This document shows positions 51,826 through 62,253 of a DNA stretch of 64,000 bases, one piece after another. The stretch is taken from NCBI GenBank assembly GCA_001641225.1, contig LSMY01000004.1:1-64000 (forward strand), read 5' to 3'. Source of the DNA: Mycoplasma sp. Bg2. GTDB taxonomy: Bacteria; Bacillota_I; Bacilli_A; Mycoplasmatales; Hepatoplasmataceae. The number at the start of each line of letters is the position of its first letter. Positions within the stretch are counted from its first letter, which is position 1. The translations under genes were made by a program, and so were the position numbers. The notes under the pieces were generated by a model. It was given only the letters and a program-made list of their open reading frames with translations, had not been told where the DNA came from and searched no databases.

Positions 51826-52824
51826 ATGAAAAGAATATTAACAGGCCTTACGCCATCAAATGAACTAACAATTGGAAACTATATTGGTGCAATTGAACAA
51901 ATTCTTACAATGCAAGAAGATCCTCAAAATGAGACTTTTTTATTCATTGCAGATTTACATGCTCTAACAAATCCAATTACTCCAAAAGAATTAAGAGAAA
52001 CAACTCTTTCCCACATTAAAATTTATCTTGCTGCAGGAGTTGATGTAAAAAAAGTTAAAATGTTTTTACAATCAAGTATTTATGGGCACACTGAACTTTG
52101 TTGATATTTAACTATTAATACTAGTCTTGGCCAACTTTCAAGATTAACTCAATTTAAAGATAAAAGTCAAAAACAACAAAATAAAACAGAAACTATTCCA
52201 ACAGGGCTTCTAATGTACCCTGTTTTAATGGCAGCAGACATTTTACTTTATAATGCAAATATTATTCCACTAGGAAAAGATCAAACTCAACACATGGAAA
52301 TTGTTCGTGATCTTGCTGAAAAAATGAATAAAAAATATGGCACTAATTTAGCAGTTCCCCAAATTCAAACTCCAAAAGCAGGAGCAAAAATTATGGCCCT
52401 AAAAGAACCAACTAAAAAAATGTCAAAAAGTGATGATAATAGTGATAATACAATTTTTTTACTTGATGATGAAAAAGCATTAACCAGAAAAATTATGACT
52501 GCTTTAACAGATAGTGAAAATAAAGTTTATTATGATGTAGAAAAAAAACCTGGAGTTTCAAATCTAATTACAATATATGCTGCCATGAAAGGAATTGACC
52601 TTAAACAAGCAGAAACTGAACTAAAAGATTTAGATTATAAGGCATTTAAGGAAGCGGTTCTTGCTGTTGTTTTAGAAAAAATGCTTCCTTTACAAGAAAA
52701 ATACTATAAAATTACAAATAATGATGTAAAAGAAGCTTTAAATGTTAACAAAGATTACATTCAAAAAGAAGCAAAAATTACTCTAGAACACATAAAAGAA
52801 AAGATGGGATTTATACATGAATAA
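51826..52824 (+). CDS. trpS: Tryptophanyl-tRNA synthetase
   Basis: A 332-residue class I synthetase that charges both tRNA-Trp species of this window. The HIGH equivalent is LTIGNYIGA (residues 14-22), KMSKS is intact in KKMSKSDDNSD, and the PVLMAADILLY and GKDQTQHMEI segments are typical. Its own Trp at about residue 93 is a TGA codon, so the enzyme depends on its product for its synthesis. It overlaps the HAD gene by eight bases. Confidence 0.97.
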
Positions 52825-53683
52825 AAAATGATTAATTGCTGTAGATTTAGATGGAACTTTGCTTGAAGGAGCAAACGGCGGGGATGAATGAACTAATTTT
52901 GATATTCCTCAAGAAAATATTGAAGTATTACAACATCTAAGCAAAAAAGGTCATAAAGTAATGATTATTACAGGAAGACCTTGAAGAGATACTAAAGAAG
53001 TATATGATAAATTAGGAATTCCTTCTTTAGTTGCAAATTATAATGGAGCATATATTCATAATCCTCATGATGAAAAATTCATGACTGCAGAATCATCTAT
53101 GAATAGAATTTTAATTGAAGAAATGATGGAAACAACTTCTTTAAAAAATTGTTATAGTAATTTTATTATTGAATACAAAGAATTTACACATGTTTTAAAA
53201 ATGGATGAAGAAATTATGAAACAAATCCACTTACCACTTGATAGCCATGTTACAGTTTTTAAACAAGGAGATCGAATTAGTGAAGATCCTTTTTCAATTA
53301 TTTTTAAAATTAAACCAGCAAATGAAGATGTTTATGATTTACTTTCAGAATTAAAAAGAAAATATGGAGATACTTTTCTATTTAGATTTTGAGATGACAA
53401 AGCAAAAGAAAACTTTATCTTAGAAGTAAACCAAAAAGCAGTAACTAAAGAAACTGCCATGAAATATACTGCTCGTTATTATAATATTGATCCTTCAAGA
53501 ACAATTGCTTTTGGTGATGGAATGAATGATACTGATATGTTAGTTGCTGCAAATATGGGCGTAGCAATGAAAAATGCAAAAGGTGTTGTTAAAAGTTATG
53601 CAAAAGATGTAACTGATTTTGATAATACTAAAGCTGGAGTTGGAAAATACCTTAAACTCTTCTTCAAAGATGAGTTTAAATAA
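52817..53683 (+). CDS. HAD-family hydrolase, Cof-type
   Basis: A 288-residue haloacid dehalogenase phosphatase of the Cof/YxeH group. The nucleophile motif is VDLDGTLLEG (residues 9-18), followed by MIITGRPW (motif II), a cap domain, a Lys-containing segment VTKETAMKYTA and AFGDGMNDTDML (motif IV). These usually remove phosphate from sugar phosphates or flavin and pyridoxal cofactors. Four or so TGA codons are Trp. The ATGAATAA overlap with trpS suggests coupled translation. Confidence 0.92.
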
Positions 53684-53697
53684 TTAGTTTTAATAAG

Positions 53698-54408
53698 TTA
53701 ACTATTTTTTAGATAATCTAGAACTGCAAGTGCATAATAAGCAGCTGTTTCAGTTCTTAAAATATTTTTACCGGAAGTAACAATCTTACTTCCTTTTTTT
53801 ATTAATAAATCTAATTCAAAGGGCTCAATTCCACCCTCTGGTCCAATTATTAAGTAAATATTATCATAAGCAGTTAAATCATTTAATACTTGCGAGAAGT
53901 GAATCTTAGTTTCGTTTTCATAAAGAGTTATTACCAAATCATTACTACCAAATTCTTGATTTTCAAGTTTAGTCAAATAATTTAGGACAGGAGGAATGTT
54001 TCTTCTTGTTTGTTCACATGCTTCTAAAACTATTTTTTCAAAACGATCTTTTTTAGAAATAAAATCATTTATTGAAGTAGTAGAACGATGTGCTTGTCAA
54101 AAAATAATATTGTTAGCATTTAATTCAACTGCTTTTTGAACAATCATCGCCATTTTCTTGTTAGTGGAAATACCTTGAATTAAATTAATGGAAGGTTTTT
54201 CCAGTTCTTTAGAAAAGGTCTTTACATCTTTAATTATTATTTTATCTTCAACAAGAATTCCAGTTAATTCGTAATTTTCATAAATACAAATAATTTGTTC
54301 TTCTTTTCTAATCCGCAAAACTTTCTTCAATTGATTAAGAAGATCTTTTTGGGGAATTATTTCTTTTGTTGGATTATTTTGATGATTTAGAATGAAAAAT
54401 CTGTGCAT
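53698..54408 (-). CDS. rsmE: 16S rRNA m3U1498 methyltransferase RsmE
   Basis: A 236-residue SPOUT-class methyltransferase. The N-terminus MHRFFIL is typical, followed by a PUA-like part, QGISTNKKMAMIVQKAVELNA and the SAM-binding LIIGPEGGIEPFELDLL and SGKNILRTETAAYYALAVLDY. I use the ATG at 54406-54408 and not one eight codons upstream because family proteins begin MxRFF. It overlaps the end of purB by 35 bases. One TGA (54094-54096) is Trp. Confidence 0.93.
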
Positions 54409-55696
54409 TGAATACCCTTTTGTAAATTGCATCCACTTCTTTTAAGAAATATTGAGGATCAAAACAACTTTCAATTTGTTTTTTAGTTAACTTTGCAGCG
54501 ATAAACTCATCGTTAAGTACTATTTTTTTGAAATCATTTTTTTTACTAATTTTTTTTGTAGTTAAAGCTTGAATTTTATCATAAGCTGCTTCACGACTAA
54601 CTCCTTTATTAATCAAAACTAATAGCACTCTTTGAGAATAAATAATTCCATTAGTTAAATCAATATTTTCGAGCATTTTATCTGGAAATACATTTAGTTC
54701 ATCTAAAACTTTTCCATATCTTGTTAGCATATAATCAATTAAATTAGTTGCATCAGGAAGAATTATTCTTTCTGCAGAAGAATGAGAAATATCTCTTTCA
54801 TGTCACAAAGGAATATTTTCAAGAGCAGTTACATTATAGCCACGAATTACCCGTGCAAGTCCACATATATTTTCACTTGCAATCGGATTTTTTTTATGAG
54901 GCATTGCACTTGATCCTTTTTGATTTTTAGCAAAATTCTCTTCAACTTCATGAACTTCTGTTCTTGAAAGATGTCTAATTTCCATAGCAATTTTTTCAAG
55001 TGTAGAAGCAATTACAGCAAGACTAAAAATATAAGCTGCATGGCGATCTCTTTGTAAAATTTGTGTTGAAATATGGGCTGAACCAAGTTTAAGTTCTTTA
55101 CAAACCATGTCTTGTAATTCAATTCCTGTATTTGCAAAGTTTCCTACTGCTCCACTTATTTTACCTACTTCAATTTCTTTTGCAGCTAATTTAAAGCGAT
55201 TAATATCTCTTTGCAATTCATCATATCAAAGTGCTCATTTTAACCCAAAGGAAGTAATTTCAGCATGAATTCCATGCGTTCTTCCAATAATAGGTGTTTT
55301 TTTGTATAGCATCGCTTTTGCTTTTAAAACTGCGGCAAAAGCTAGCAAATTTTCTAAAATATAGCCATCTGCTTCTTTCAGTTGGACTGCATAAGCAGTA
55401 TCTACAATATCAGTAGAAGTAAGTCCATAATGAAATCATTTTTTTTCAAGTCCTAAAAGAGCAGAAATTGATCTTGTAAAAGCAATGACATCATGTTTAG
55501 TATCATTTTCTAATTTATCTATTTCACTTAAATTTATTTTTGAATTTTTTAAGATTTCATTTAAATCTTTTGTAGGAATAAGGCCTAATTTATTTCAGGC
55601 TCTTAAGGTTGCAAATTCAATTTCTAAATAAGTTTGAAATTTATTTTGGAGGCTTCAAATGGCCTGCATTCTTTTTGTTGAGTATCTTATAATCAT
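54374..55696 (-). CDS. purB: Adenylosuccinate lyase
   Basis: A 440-residue fumarase-superfamily enzyme that cleaves adenylosuccinate to AMP and fumarate. The signature [11 protein letters not shown] with the catalytic Ser is at about residue 260; GRTHGIHAE and [11 protein letters not shown] are the other active-site segments. Many TGA codons are Trp, mainly in the first third. TATAAT ends six bases before its ATG and there is no Shine-Dalgarno sequence. With purA at 57.2 kb it gives the IMP-to-AMP branch; the full de novo pathway is not seen here. Confidence 0.96.
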
Positions 55697-55702
55697 AATA
55701 TT

Positions 55703-55708
55703 ATTATA
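55703..55708 (-). promoter_or_regulatory. -10 box of purB
   Basis: TATAAT on the minus strand ends six bases before the purB ATG, predicting a message beginning with AUG. Confidence 0.6.
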
Positions 55709-55718
55709 CCTATTGTTA

Positions 55719-57146
55719 TTATGCTAAATGTTGATGATGTTTTGTAAAAGTGACAAAAGCTAAACTAGTAAGGAATAAAATGATAATTCAAATATAACCA
55801 GAAAGAGAACCTGTTGCTGTCGCTTCATATAGATTTGAAATATTTCCTCCACTACCAATTGCAGCTCCAAAGCCTAACATAAGTCCACCAATAAAACAGA
55901 ACCAAAAAACCTTAGCATTTACATTTTTAAATTTAAACGTTAGTTTAGTTTGTAACAAAGAAGAAACAATTGCTCCACAAATTACACTAATATTTAATCA
56001 AGAATAGGGGTCATGTCAAAACCCATTAAGTCCAGATGAGACCATATCCATTTCTGATGCTGATAGAGAAATTGGATATCCAACTACTGTAATTGTTGAT
56101 GGATCAACAAATCAATTTGTTGCATAAAGTCCTCACATTCCAAAAGTTGTTGTAAAACCGAAATTACCATCAAAAACAATGTACATTGTAATTGTAATTA
56201 TGGCAATTGCTGCTGCCCCAATTGATGTAGACATTTTTCTTTTAAATAGGAAAAAATACATTCGTGAACAAGTTTCATTAGTAATATAAGCAGGCCGATT
56301 TAAAAGATATTCTCTTTCTCGATCTATTTTTGCGGTTGCAATGATTCCACATTTTTTATTCTTTCTTTGTTCAAGAAAAAATAATAAAAAATAGATTACA
56401 GCTAAGATAATTAAGTTTACAATCATGCCTTTAATTACCCCTCATGCTACTCAAAAATTAGCTGTATCTCCCTTTCCTAAAAATTTATAACCACTATCTA
56501 TAATTGTGGGGTCTGCTCCCATAAGAGGATAAACAAAAACTAAACCTAAAGTAGAACCAATAGCAATACTAAAAAGAATAATAATTCCTTTTCCGCCTCC
56601 ATCTCCAACTGATTTCAAAATTCCAAAAGGAGTTGATCCGGCAAGATTCATCCCAATTCCAAATAATATTGCTCCAATAATAAATCCTAAAGAAATTTTT
56701 GTATTAAAAGCAATTGTTTCAGCAGAAGAACTTGGAGTAGAGCCATTCATTATTAAATTTACAAATGAAAAAATAATTGTAGAAATCATTAATAAAAGCA
56801 CTAAATTCTTGGCCAAATTATATTGACTACTTCTTACTCCTCTTAAAAATGTATTAGAAAAACCAAAAAAAGTTCGATGCAATATATATCCTAAAAATAA
56901 CCCAACAATAATATAAATAATAATTCTAGTTCCACTAAATTCTTCATAATATGTTCCGGAGTCTGCTTTAAAGCCATTATTAAATACTAATTGAAATATA
57001 ATAATCATTAAAAAAGCAAGAGATAAAATAAATCCAAGTATTACTTGAATAATCATTCTTTTTGATTTGACTGGAGGAACTTTATATTTTAAAGTATATT
57101 CTTCAACAAAATAGTTGTAGTTATTAAAATCTTTAGAATTAATCAT
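55719..57146 (-). CDS. YeeE/YedE-type transporter lacking conserved cysteines
   Basis: A 475-residue polytopic membrane protein with about ten hydrophobic segments and two internal repeats, matching the YeeE/YedE (Sulf_transp) family that imports thiosulfate in characterised members. Family repeats carry essential Cys in motifs like AGGCP and GGCN. Here they read AGSTPFG (residues 169-175), GSGGNIS (near residue 430) and, in the first repeat, FFGFSNTFLRG, all without Cys. Substrate is therefore doubtful. Extra N-terminal cytoplasmic 30 residues. Several TGA codons are Trp. Transcribed toward purB. Confidence 0.8.
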
Positions 57147-57215
57147 ATTTTTTAAGTTTAACTATAAATAAAATGCAAAAAACATTATTTTTTATTTGCA
57201 TAAAGAAATAATAAA

Positions 57216-58508
57216 TTATTCTCACATTTTATTTATATTAATGGTTTGGCTACGGTCTGGTCCTACTGAAAATTGAGAAATTCTTACTCCCACATGTTGC
57301 TCAATTGCTTCTAGGTAATTTTTAGCATTTGTAGGAAGTTCATCATAAGATTTAATTTGGCTAATATCATTTTTTCAACCTGGGAAACTAAGATAAACAG
57401 CTTTTGCATTATTAAAATCACTTTGTCCTGCTGGAACATGTTTTGTTTTTTCATGATTGATATCATAACAAACAGCAATTTTTAATGTATCAAATCCTGT
57501 TAATACATCAAGAAGTGTAATTGAAAGATCAGTAAGTCCGCTAACTCTAGCAGCATGTTTAACAAGGACTGCATCAAATCAACCAATTCGACGTGGTCTT
57601 CCTGTTGTTGTCCCATATTCATTTCCAGCTTTTCTTATTTTTTCAACAATTTCATCATGAAGTTCAGTTGGAAAACCACCAGTACCAATTCTTGTTGAAT
57701 AGGCCTTAACTACTCCAAGTGATTTTGAAATCATATAAGTGGGAATCCCAACATTTAAGGGAATTGAAGAAGAAGTTGGTGAAGAAGAAGTTACAAATGG
57801 ATATGTTCCATGATCTAAGCAAAGTAATACTCCTTGTGCTCCTTCAAAAAGAACTTTTTTTCCGCCTTCTAAAGCATCATAAATCATTAATGATGTATTT
57901 GTTATATAAGGACGAAGAATTTCTCTTGCTTCAACCATTTGTTGATAAATTTCATCAAAAGAAACTGGTTTTTCTCCATAAGCTTTAAAAATTTTATTTT
58001 TAATTTTGACATTTATTTTTAATAATTGAACAAATAATTCATCATCATACATGTCAACAAAACGGATTCCTTCTCTTGCTACTTTATCAGTATAAGCAGG
58101 ACCAATTCCTTTTTTAGTTGTTCCAAGTTTTCGATCACCTTTTAATTCTTCATAAAGGCCATCTAATTTTAAATGATAAGGAAAAACAACATGTGCAGAT
58201 TCTGAAATAAATAATTGAAAATCTGTAATATTTGCTTTTTTTAGAGATTTAAGTTCCTCTACAAGATCAAGAGGATTAATTACCATTCCTCCAGCTAATA
58301 CATTTTTTATTTGAGGATAAAAAATCCCAGAAGGAACAGTGTGTATTGCATATCTTTTCCCTTCAATAACAATTGAATGGCCTGCATTATTTCCTCCTTG
58401 ATATCGTACAACAAAATCAGCATCTTGAGCTAAATAATTAGTAATTTTTCCTTTGCCTTCGTCGCCTCATTGTGTGCCAAGAACTGCAAGTGAATTATAT
58501 TTTTTCAT
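57216..58508 (-). CDS. purA: Adenylosuccinate synthetase
   Basis: A 430-residue GTP-dependent enzyme joining IMP and aspartate. The GTP/IMP site VLGTQWGDEGKGK (residues 9-21) is followed by NNAGHS, the QGVLLCLDHGTYPFVTSS segment, and TTTGRPRRIGWFDAV, all characteristic. Trp codons in GTQWGDEG, RIGWFDA and the final MWE are TGA. AAAGGC upstream of ATG 58506-58508 is a fair ribosome binding site. purA and purB are separated by the YeeE-type gene on the same strand. Confidence 0.97.
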
Positions 58509-58544
58509 TTTTTGCCTTTCTATTTTAATTTAATTTTTAAAATT

Positions 58545-59213
58545 TTATTTAAGTAGTTTTATCAAATCTGGTTTAGTAATATTTAATTTATAAGTAACTC
58601 CGTTTATATCAAGAACTTCTTTTATTAATGATTCAGGAAGTTTTTTTCAAGCAATATCATTTTCATTTGCTTTTGCACCTAGTTGAAAAATGCTATCTGT
58701 TGCTTTAAAGGAAATATCTGATACCTCTAAAATTTGAATAATTTTTTCTTTTGATAAATTAGCAAAATCTAATTGTCTAGTTACAGGGTAAACAATTGGA
58801 GCAACTTTTTTTGCAGGAGCACTTTGAACTGGTTGAGTTCCGCTTAAATTTGGTTGTTGCATTTGAGCTGGCTGTTGCATTTGAACTGGTTGTTGCCCTT
58901 GAACTTGATTTTGTTCTTGTGCTTGTTGTTGTGGAGTTTCATATTTAATAAATTGATTAACTTTCATTTGAATTCGCATCAATTCCACATCTTTATAGTT
59001 TGATCTTTTTGAATAATTAGTAATATTAAAAAATAAACTAAAAATAAACCCTAGTGGTCCCATTATTCATCAAAACAATGTTCAAAAAATTGCATATGTT
59101 ACTCTAGATGATTGAAGAGTTGCCATTTTTTGCTCACATTGTTGTTTTGTTACTTCTAACATTGTTTGGTTGGTATAAACAAATTGGTTAAAATTCTGTT
59201 TAGCTGTATTCAT
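58545..59213 (-). CDS. Membrane protein, paralogue A of a tandem pair, unknown
   Basis: A 222-residue protein. Residues 1-35 (NTAKQNFNQFVYTNQTMLE, QCEQKM) are helical, then one long or two short hydrophobic segments (about 38-66), then SNYKDVELMRIQMKVNQFIKYE, then a Gln/Pro linker with six-residue repeats on QMQQPA, and finally an 80-residue domain beginning VAPIVYPVTRQLDF. The first 105 residues match the next gene (59269-59598) closely, so they arose by duplication; the C-terminal domain is unique to this copy. No known family. Confidence 0.75.
58850..58903. repeat. 18-bp tandem repeat, three copies
   Basis: Three 18-bp units (58850, 58868, 58886) encoding the QQPVQM-type linker of the surrounding gene; units differ at two to four bases. 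Change in copy number would alter linker length in frame. Confidence 0.75.
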
Positions 59214-59268
59214 TTTTATTTATTTTCCTTTTTTTATTTTAATAGTTAATAATTCTAATTTCTAATTA

Positions 59269-59598
59269 TTATTTCTCAGTTTTAATTACTGGTTGTTGTG
59301 GTACAGATTGTTGGGGAAGTTCATAATTTAAGAATTGATTAATTTTACTTTGAAGTCTCATTAATTCTGCATTTTTGTAATTTGATCTTGATGATGAATT
59401 GCTAATCCCAATTCCAAAGCTAATAATAAAACCTAATAAGAATCCTCCGAAAATTGTTCAAAAAATCATTCATCCAAAAGAAATAGAAATTTTGCAGCCT
59501 TGCAAGGCAATCATTTTTTGTTCGCACTGTTCTCTATTTGCTTCAAGCATTGTTTGATCAGTATACATAAATTTTTCATAATTTTGTTTTGCTGTCAT
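59269..59598 (-). CDS. Membrane protein, paralogue B of a tandem pair, unknown
   Basis: A 109-residue protein that parallels the first half of the downstream gene: TAKQNYEKFMYTDQTMLEA, REQCEQKMIALQ, hydrophobic segments at about 41-68 (two short or one hairpin, with GGFLLGFIISFGIGI), and SNYKNAELMRLQSKINQFLNYE. It ends in a short QQSVPQQP tail. Too short for routine detection because two TGA codons (Trp) interrupt the frame. The shared QC-E-QKM segment with its conserved Cys is notable. Function unknown. Confidence 0.75.
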
Positions 59599-59621
59599 AA
59601 TTTTATTCTCCTTTATAAATT

Positions 59622-60134
59622 TTAATCAAGATGATTAGGATTTGAATTTAAATCTTTACCTTTTTTGTCATCTTTATCTTTTTTACCATCTTTTGCTTTT
59701 TTAATTTTTTTAGTTTTAGAAAATATAACTCCATTTTTAATTACGCCAAATATTGATCAAGAGAAAATAATAATATAAAACATAGCTTCTATTCAAGCAA
59801 AGATTGCAACAAAAATTTGTTTAATTACTTCACCGACAGCAACATTTTCACCGTCAGGAGGGTTGAGAAGTTCACTAATTTCTTCAATTTTACTACATGC
59901 TATTCAAATAGATTCAATCCCCAAAATTAAAGCTAAAATTAGCATTATTGCTCAAAAGATTAGTTTAGTTCCTGCTGAAAATTTTCTCGCAAATCTACAT
60001 TTATGTTTTTTATCAGAATTGTCTTTATTTTCAACCATTGTTTCAACATTTGATGGTTCATTATCTATCGGTAAATCATTAATTTCATCATAACCAAATG
60101 TTCCTGTACTATCTTGTTGTTCTTCTAAAATCAT
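59622..60134 (-). CDS. Two-helix membrane protein, unknown, head of the cluster
   Basis: A 170-residue protein with an acidic N-terminal 40 residues, a basic KKHKCRFARK stretch, two hydrophobic segments (about 53-72 and 102-130), a short PPDGENVAVGE loop between, and a Lys/Asp-rich tail. No family recognised. AAAGGG precedes the ATG at 60132-60134. It is followed at 23 and 55 bases by the two paralogous membrane genes on the same strand, so the three probably form one operon and perhaps one membrane complex. Confidence 0.72.
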
Positions 60135-60177
60135 CGTAACCCTTTCATTAAATTTAATATATATAATAATTATACTT

Positions 60178-60909
60178 TTATTTTTTAATTAAAAATAAAT
60201 CATAGAGTTCTTTTTGTTTAAATATTTTATATTCACCTAATTGAAGATTATTAAGTTCTAAATAACCAATTCCAACTCTTTTTAGATTAATCACCGGATT
60301 ATCAATAGCTTCAAACATTCGACGAATTTGGTTGTTTTTACCTTCAACAATGGTCATTTTAATAATGGCACTATCTTTTTCGTTTTTAATTACTTTTCAT
60401 TTTTTAACTGGTTTAGTAACATACCCATCATCTAATTCGATTCCTTTTTTTAAATGATTCATTTCACTAATTGCTAACCCTTTGTTTAAAAAGACCAAAT
60501 ATGTTTTATAAATTTTATGACTTGGTGAGTTTACTTTTTGGGCAAGTGCTCCATCTGTTGTTACAATAATTAGCCCAGTAGTATTAACATCTAATCTTCC
60601 AACAGTAAATAAGTTTCTTTGTTTAAATTCTGGAACAAGAGAGATAACTTCTTTCCCCATAACATCAGTTCTTGCACAAATAAATCCTTTTGGTTTATTT
60701 ACTGCATAATAAACATGTTTAGTTTTAAATTTAACTTTTTGTCCGTTTATTTCAATATGATCATCAATTGTTGCCTTTTGCCCTAAAATTGCTTTTTTGC
60801 CATTGATAAAAACCTTGCCCTCTATAATTAAGGCATCAACTTGTCTTCTTGAATAATTACCATAGTTGGCAATTAGTTTTGATAAGCGGGTTTCATCATT
60901 ATTCATCAT
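60178..60909 (-). CDS. rluB: Pseudouridine synthase, RsuA/RluB family
   Basis: A 243-residue enzyme with an N-terminal S4 domain (RLSKLIANYGNYSRRQVDALI) and the RsuA-type catalytic motif GRLDVNTTGLI, plus the KTYLVFL and NNQIRRMFEAI segments. It modifies a uridine in 23S (RluB) or 16S (RsuA) rRNA; the scpA-scpB-rluB order found here and in many Firmicutes favours RluB. Two adjacent ATG codons leave the start ambiguous by one residue. It overlaps the scpB end by 11 bases. Confidence 0.93.
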
Positions 60910-61459
60910 CGATTGAGTATAAAAATAATTCTTTTGTTGTTTCTACGGTTTTTTCAAATTCTTTTGGCATTGGCGGCAATTCATCTAAACTTTTAAGATC
61001 AAATAATTGTAAAAACATATTTGTTGTTTTAAATAAAATAGGTTGGCCAGGTGAATCACTTCTTCCAATATCTATAATAAGTCCATAATCAAGGAGCTTA
61101 GTAATTGCATAGTCTGCTGCTACTCCCCGAATTTTTTCAATTGCAGGTTTTGTAGTAGGCTGTTGATAAGCAACAATTGTAAGGGTTTCTAGAGTTGATT
61201 TAGCAAGACGAACTTTAATCGTTTTATCCATTTTTGAAGTTAATTCTTGGGAAATTTCTTTGGACAAGGTTAATCTCACCTGATTGTTTGTATATTTTAA
61301 AACAATTGGACGATTATTTTTAATTAAATAAGCTTCTAACTTATGTAAATCAGTATCTATTTCTTCTTTTGACGTTTTTGTAAGTTTTACTAACTCTTCT
61401 GGAGTTGTCCCATCAATTCCCCTTAAAAATAAAATTGCATATAAAAGTTTAATTTGCAT
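60899..61459 (-). CDS. scpB: Segregation and condensation protein B
   Basis: A 186-residue winged-helix protein that, as a dimer, joins ScpA and Smc in the condensin complex. Visible: LYAILFLRGIDGTTPEELVKLT, RLAKSTLETLTIVAYQQPTTKPAIEKIRGVAAD (the conserved ETLAIIAY-type segment) and DIGRSDSPGQPILFKTT. AGGAGG precedes the ATG at 61457-61459. It overlaps scpA by 11 bases. Confidence 0.96.
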   Translation of the reverse strand: MQIKLLYAILFLRGIDGTTPEELVKLTKTSKEEIDTDLHKLEAYLIKNNRPIVLKYTNNQVRLTLSKEISQELTSKMDKTIKVRLAKSTLETLTIVAYQQPTTKPAIEKIRGVAADYAITKLLDYGLIIDIGRSDSPGQPILFKTTNMFLQLFDLKSLDELPPMPKEFEKTVETTKELFLYSIDDE

Positions 61460-62237
61460 ATTGACCTCCTAAATCTAATTTATTATTATTCTTATTTAAA
61501 ACTCTAATTTCAATATCTGATAAATCATCATTTTGAACAAGTAAAACCAGATGTTTACTTGTTAATTCTAAAATAACAAGTAAAGTAATGGCAACAAAAT
61601 GAGTATTTGGAGTTTCTCCAAGTAAAGACATAAAAGTTGTATCCTCGTCTTGTTCTAATTGAGCAATTACTTCTTTTGTTCGTTGTTCAATAGTTACTTT
61701 TCTTAATGCTATTTTAATTGGTTTTGTATCTATTTGTTGATAATGGAATAAAATATTATGCAATGCTCGGTCTAAATCTTTTTGTCCTCTTGAAACAAGT
61801 TTCAATATTCGATCACTATCATTTTCAATAAACTCTTCAAAATCATTTGTTACTTTTTCATAACCAAATGAACTATTTTGAAGATTATCTAATTTTGCAG
61901 TTAGATTTTTATATTTTTCATAATTAATTAATCTTTCAAGTAAATTTTCTGTTTCTGCTTCATATTCATCAGGTTCTAAAAAGATATCTGTTTTTAACAT
62001 ATATCTTGCTTTCAAATCAATTAATTGAGAAGCAAGAAGCATGTATTCTGAAGCTTCATCAAGATTTAAATTATCTTCGATTTGAGCTGTATTAACATAC
62101 TCAACAAATTGACTTGCCACCTCAATTAGAGAAAGTTCTAAAATATCTAATTTTTTAGTCTTTATTAAATGTAAAAGAAGGTCTAATGGACCCTCAAAAT
62201 TTTCAAGTTTAAATTTTTGTTCAGAAATTTTAATCAT
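61449..62237 (-). CDS. scpA: Segregation and condensation protein A
   Basis: A 262-residue kleisin bridging the Smc heads in chromosome condensation. The N-terminal LENFEGPLDLLLHLIKTKKLDILELSL and YMLLASQLIDLKARYML motifs are characteristic, as is the C-terminal winged helix with FVAITLLVILELTSKHLV. No internal TGA disrupts it. Stop and scpB start overlap, the standard arrangement. With ftsK and hup it makes up the chromosome organisation set of this window. Confidence 0.96.
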   Translation of the reverse strand: MIKISEQKFKLENFEGPLDLLLHLIKTKKLDILELSLIEVASQFVEYVNTAQIEDNLNLDEASEYMLLASQLIDLKARYMLKTDIFLEPDEYEAETENLLERLINYEKYKNLTAKLDNLQNSSFGYEKVTNDFEEFIENDSDRILKLVSRGQKDLDRALHNILFHYQQIDTKPIKIALRKVTIEQRTKEVIAQLEQDEDTTFMSLLGETPNTHFVAITLLVILELTSKHLVLLVQNDDLSDIEIRVLNKNNNKLDLGGQYAN

Positions 62238-62253
62238 CTATTATATTTTTATT

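Noticed and set aside
54409..54432. Earlier ATG for rsmE adding eight residues
   Set aside because: It increases overlap with purB, and family members begin MxRFF, which fits the later ATG.
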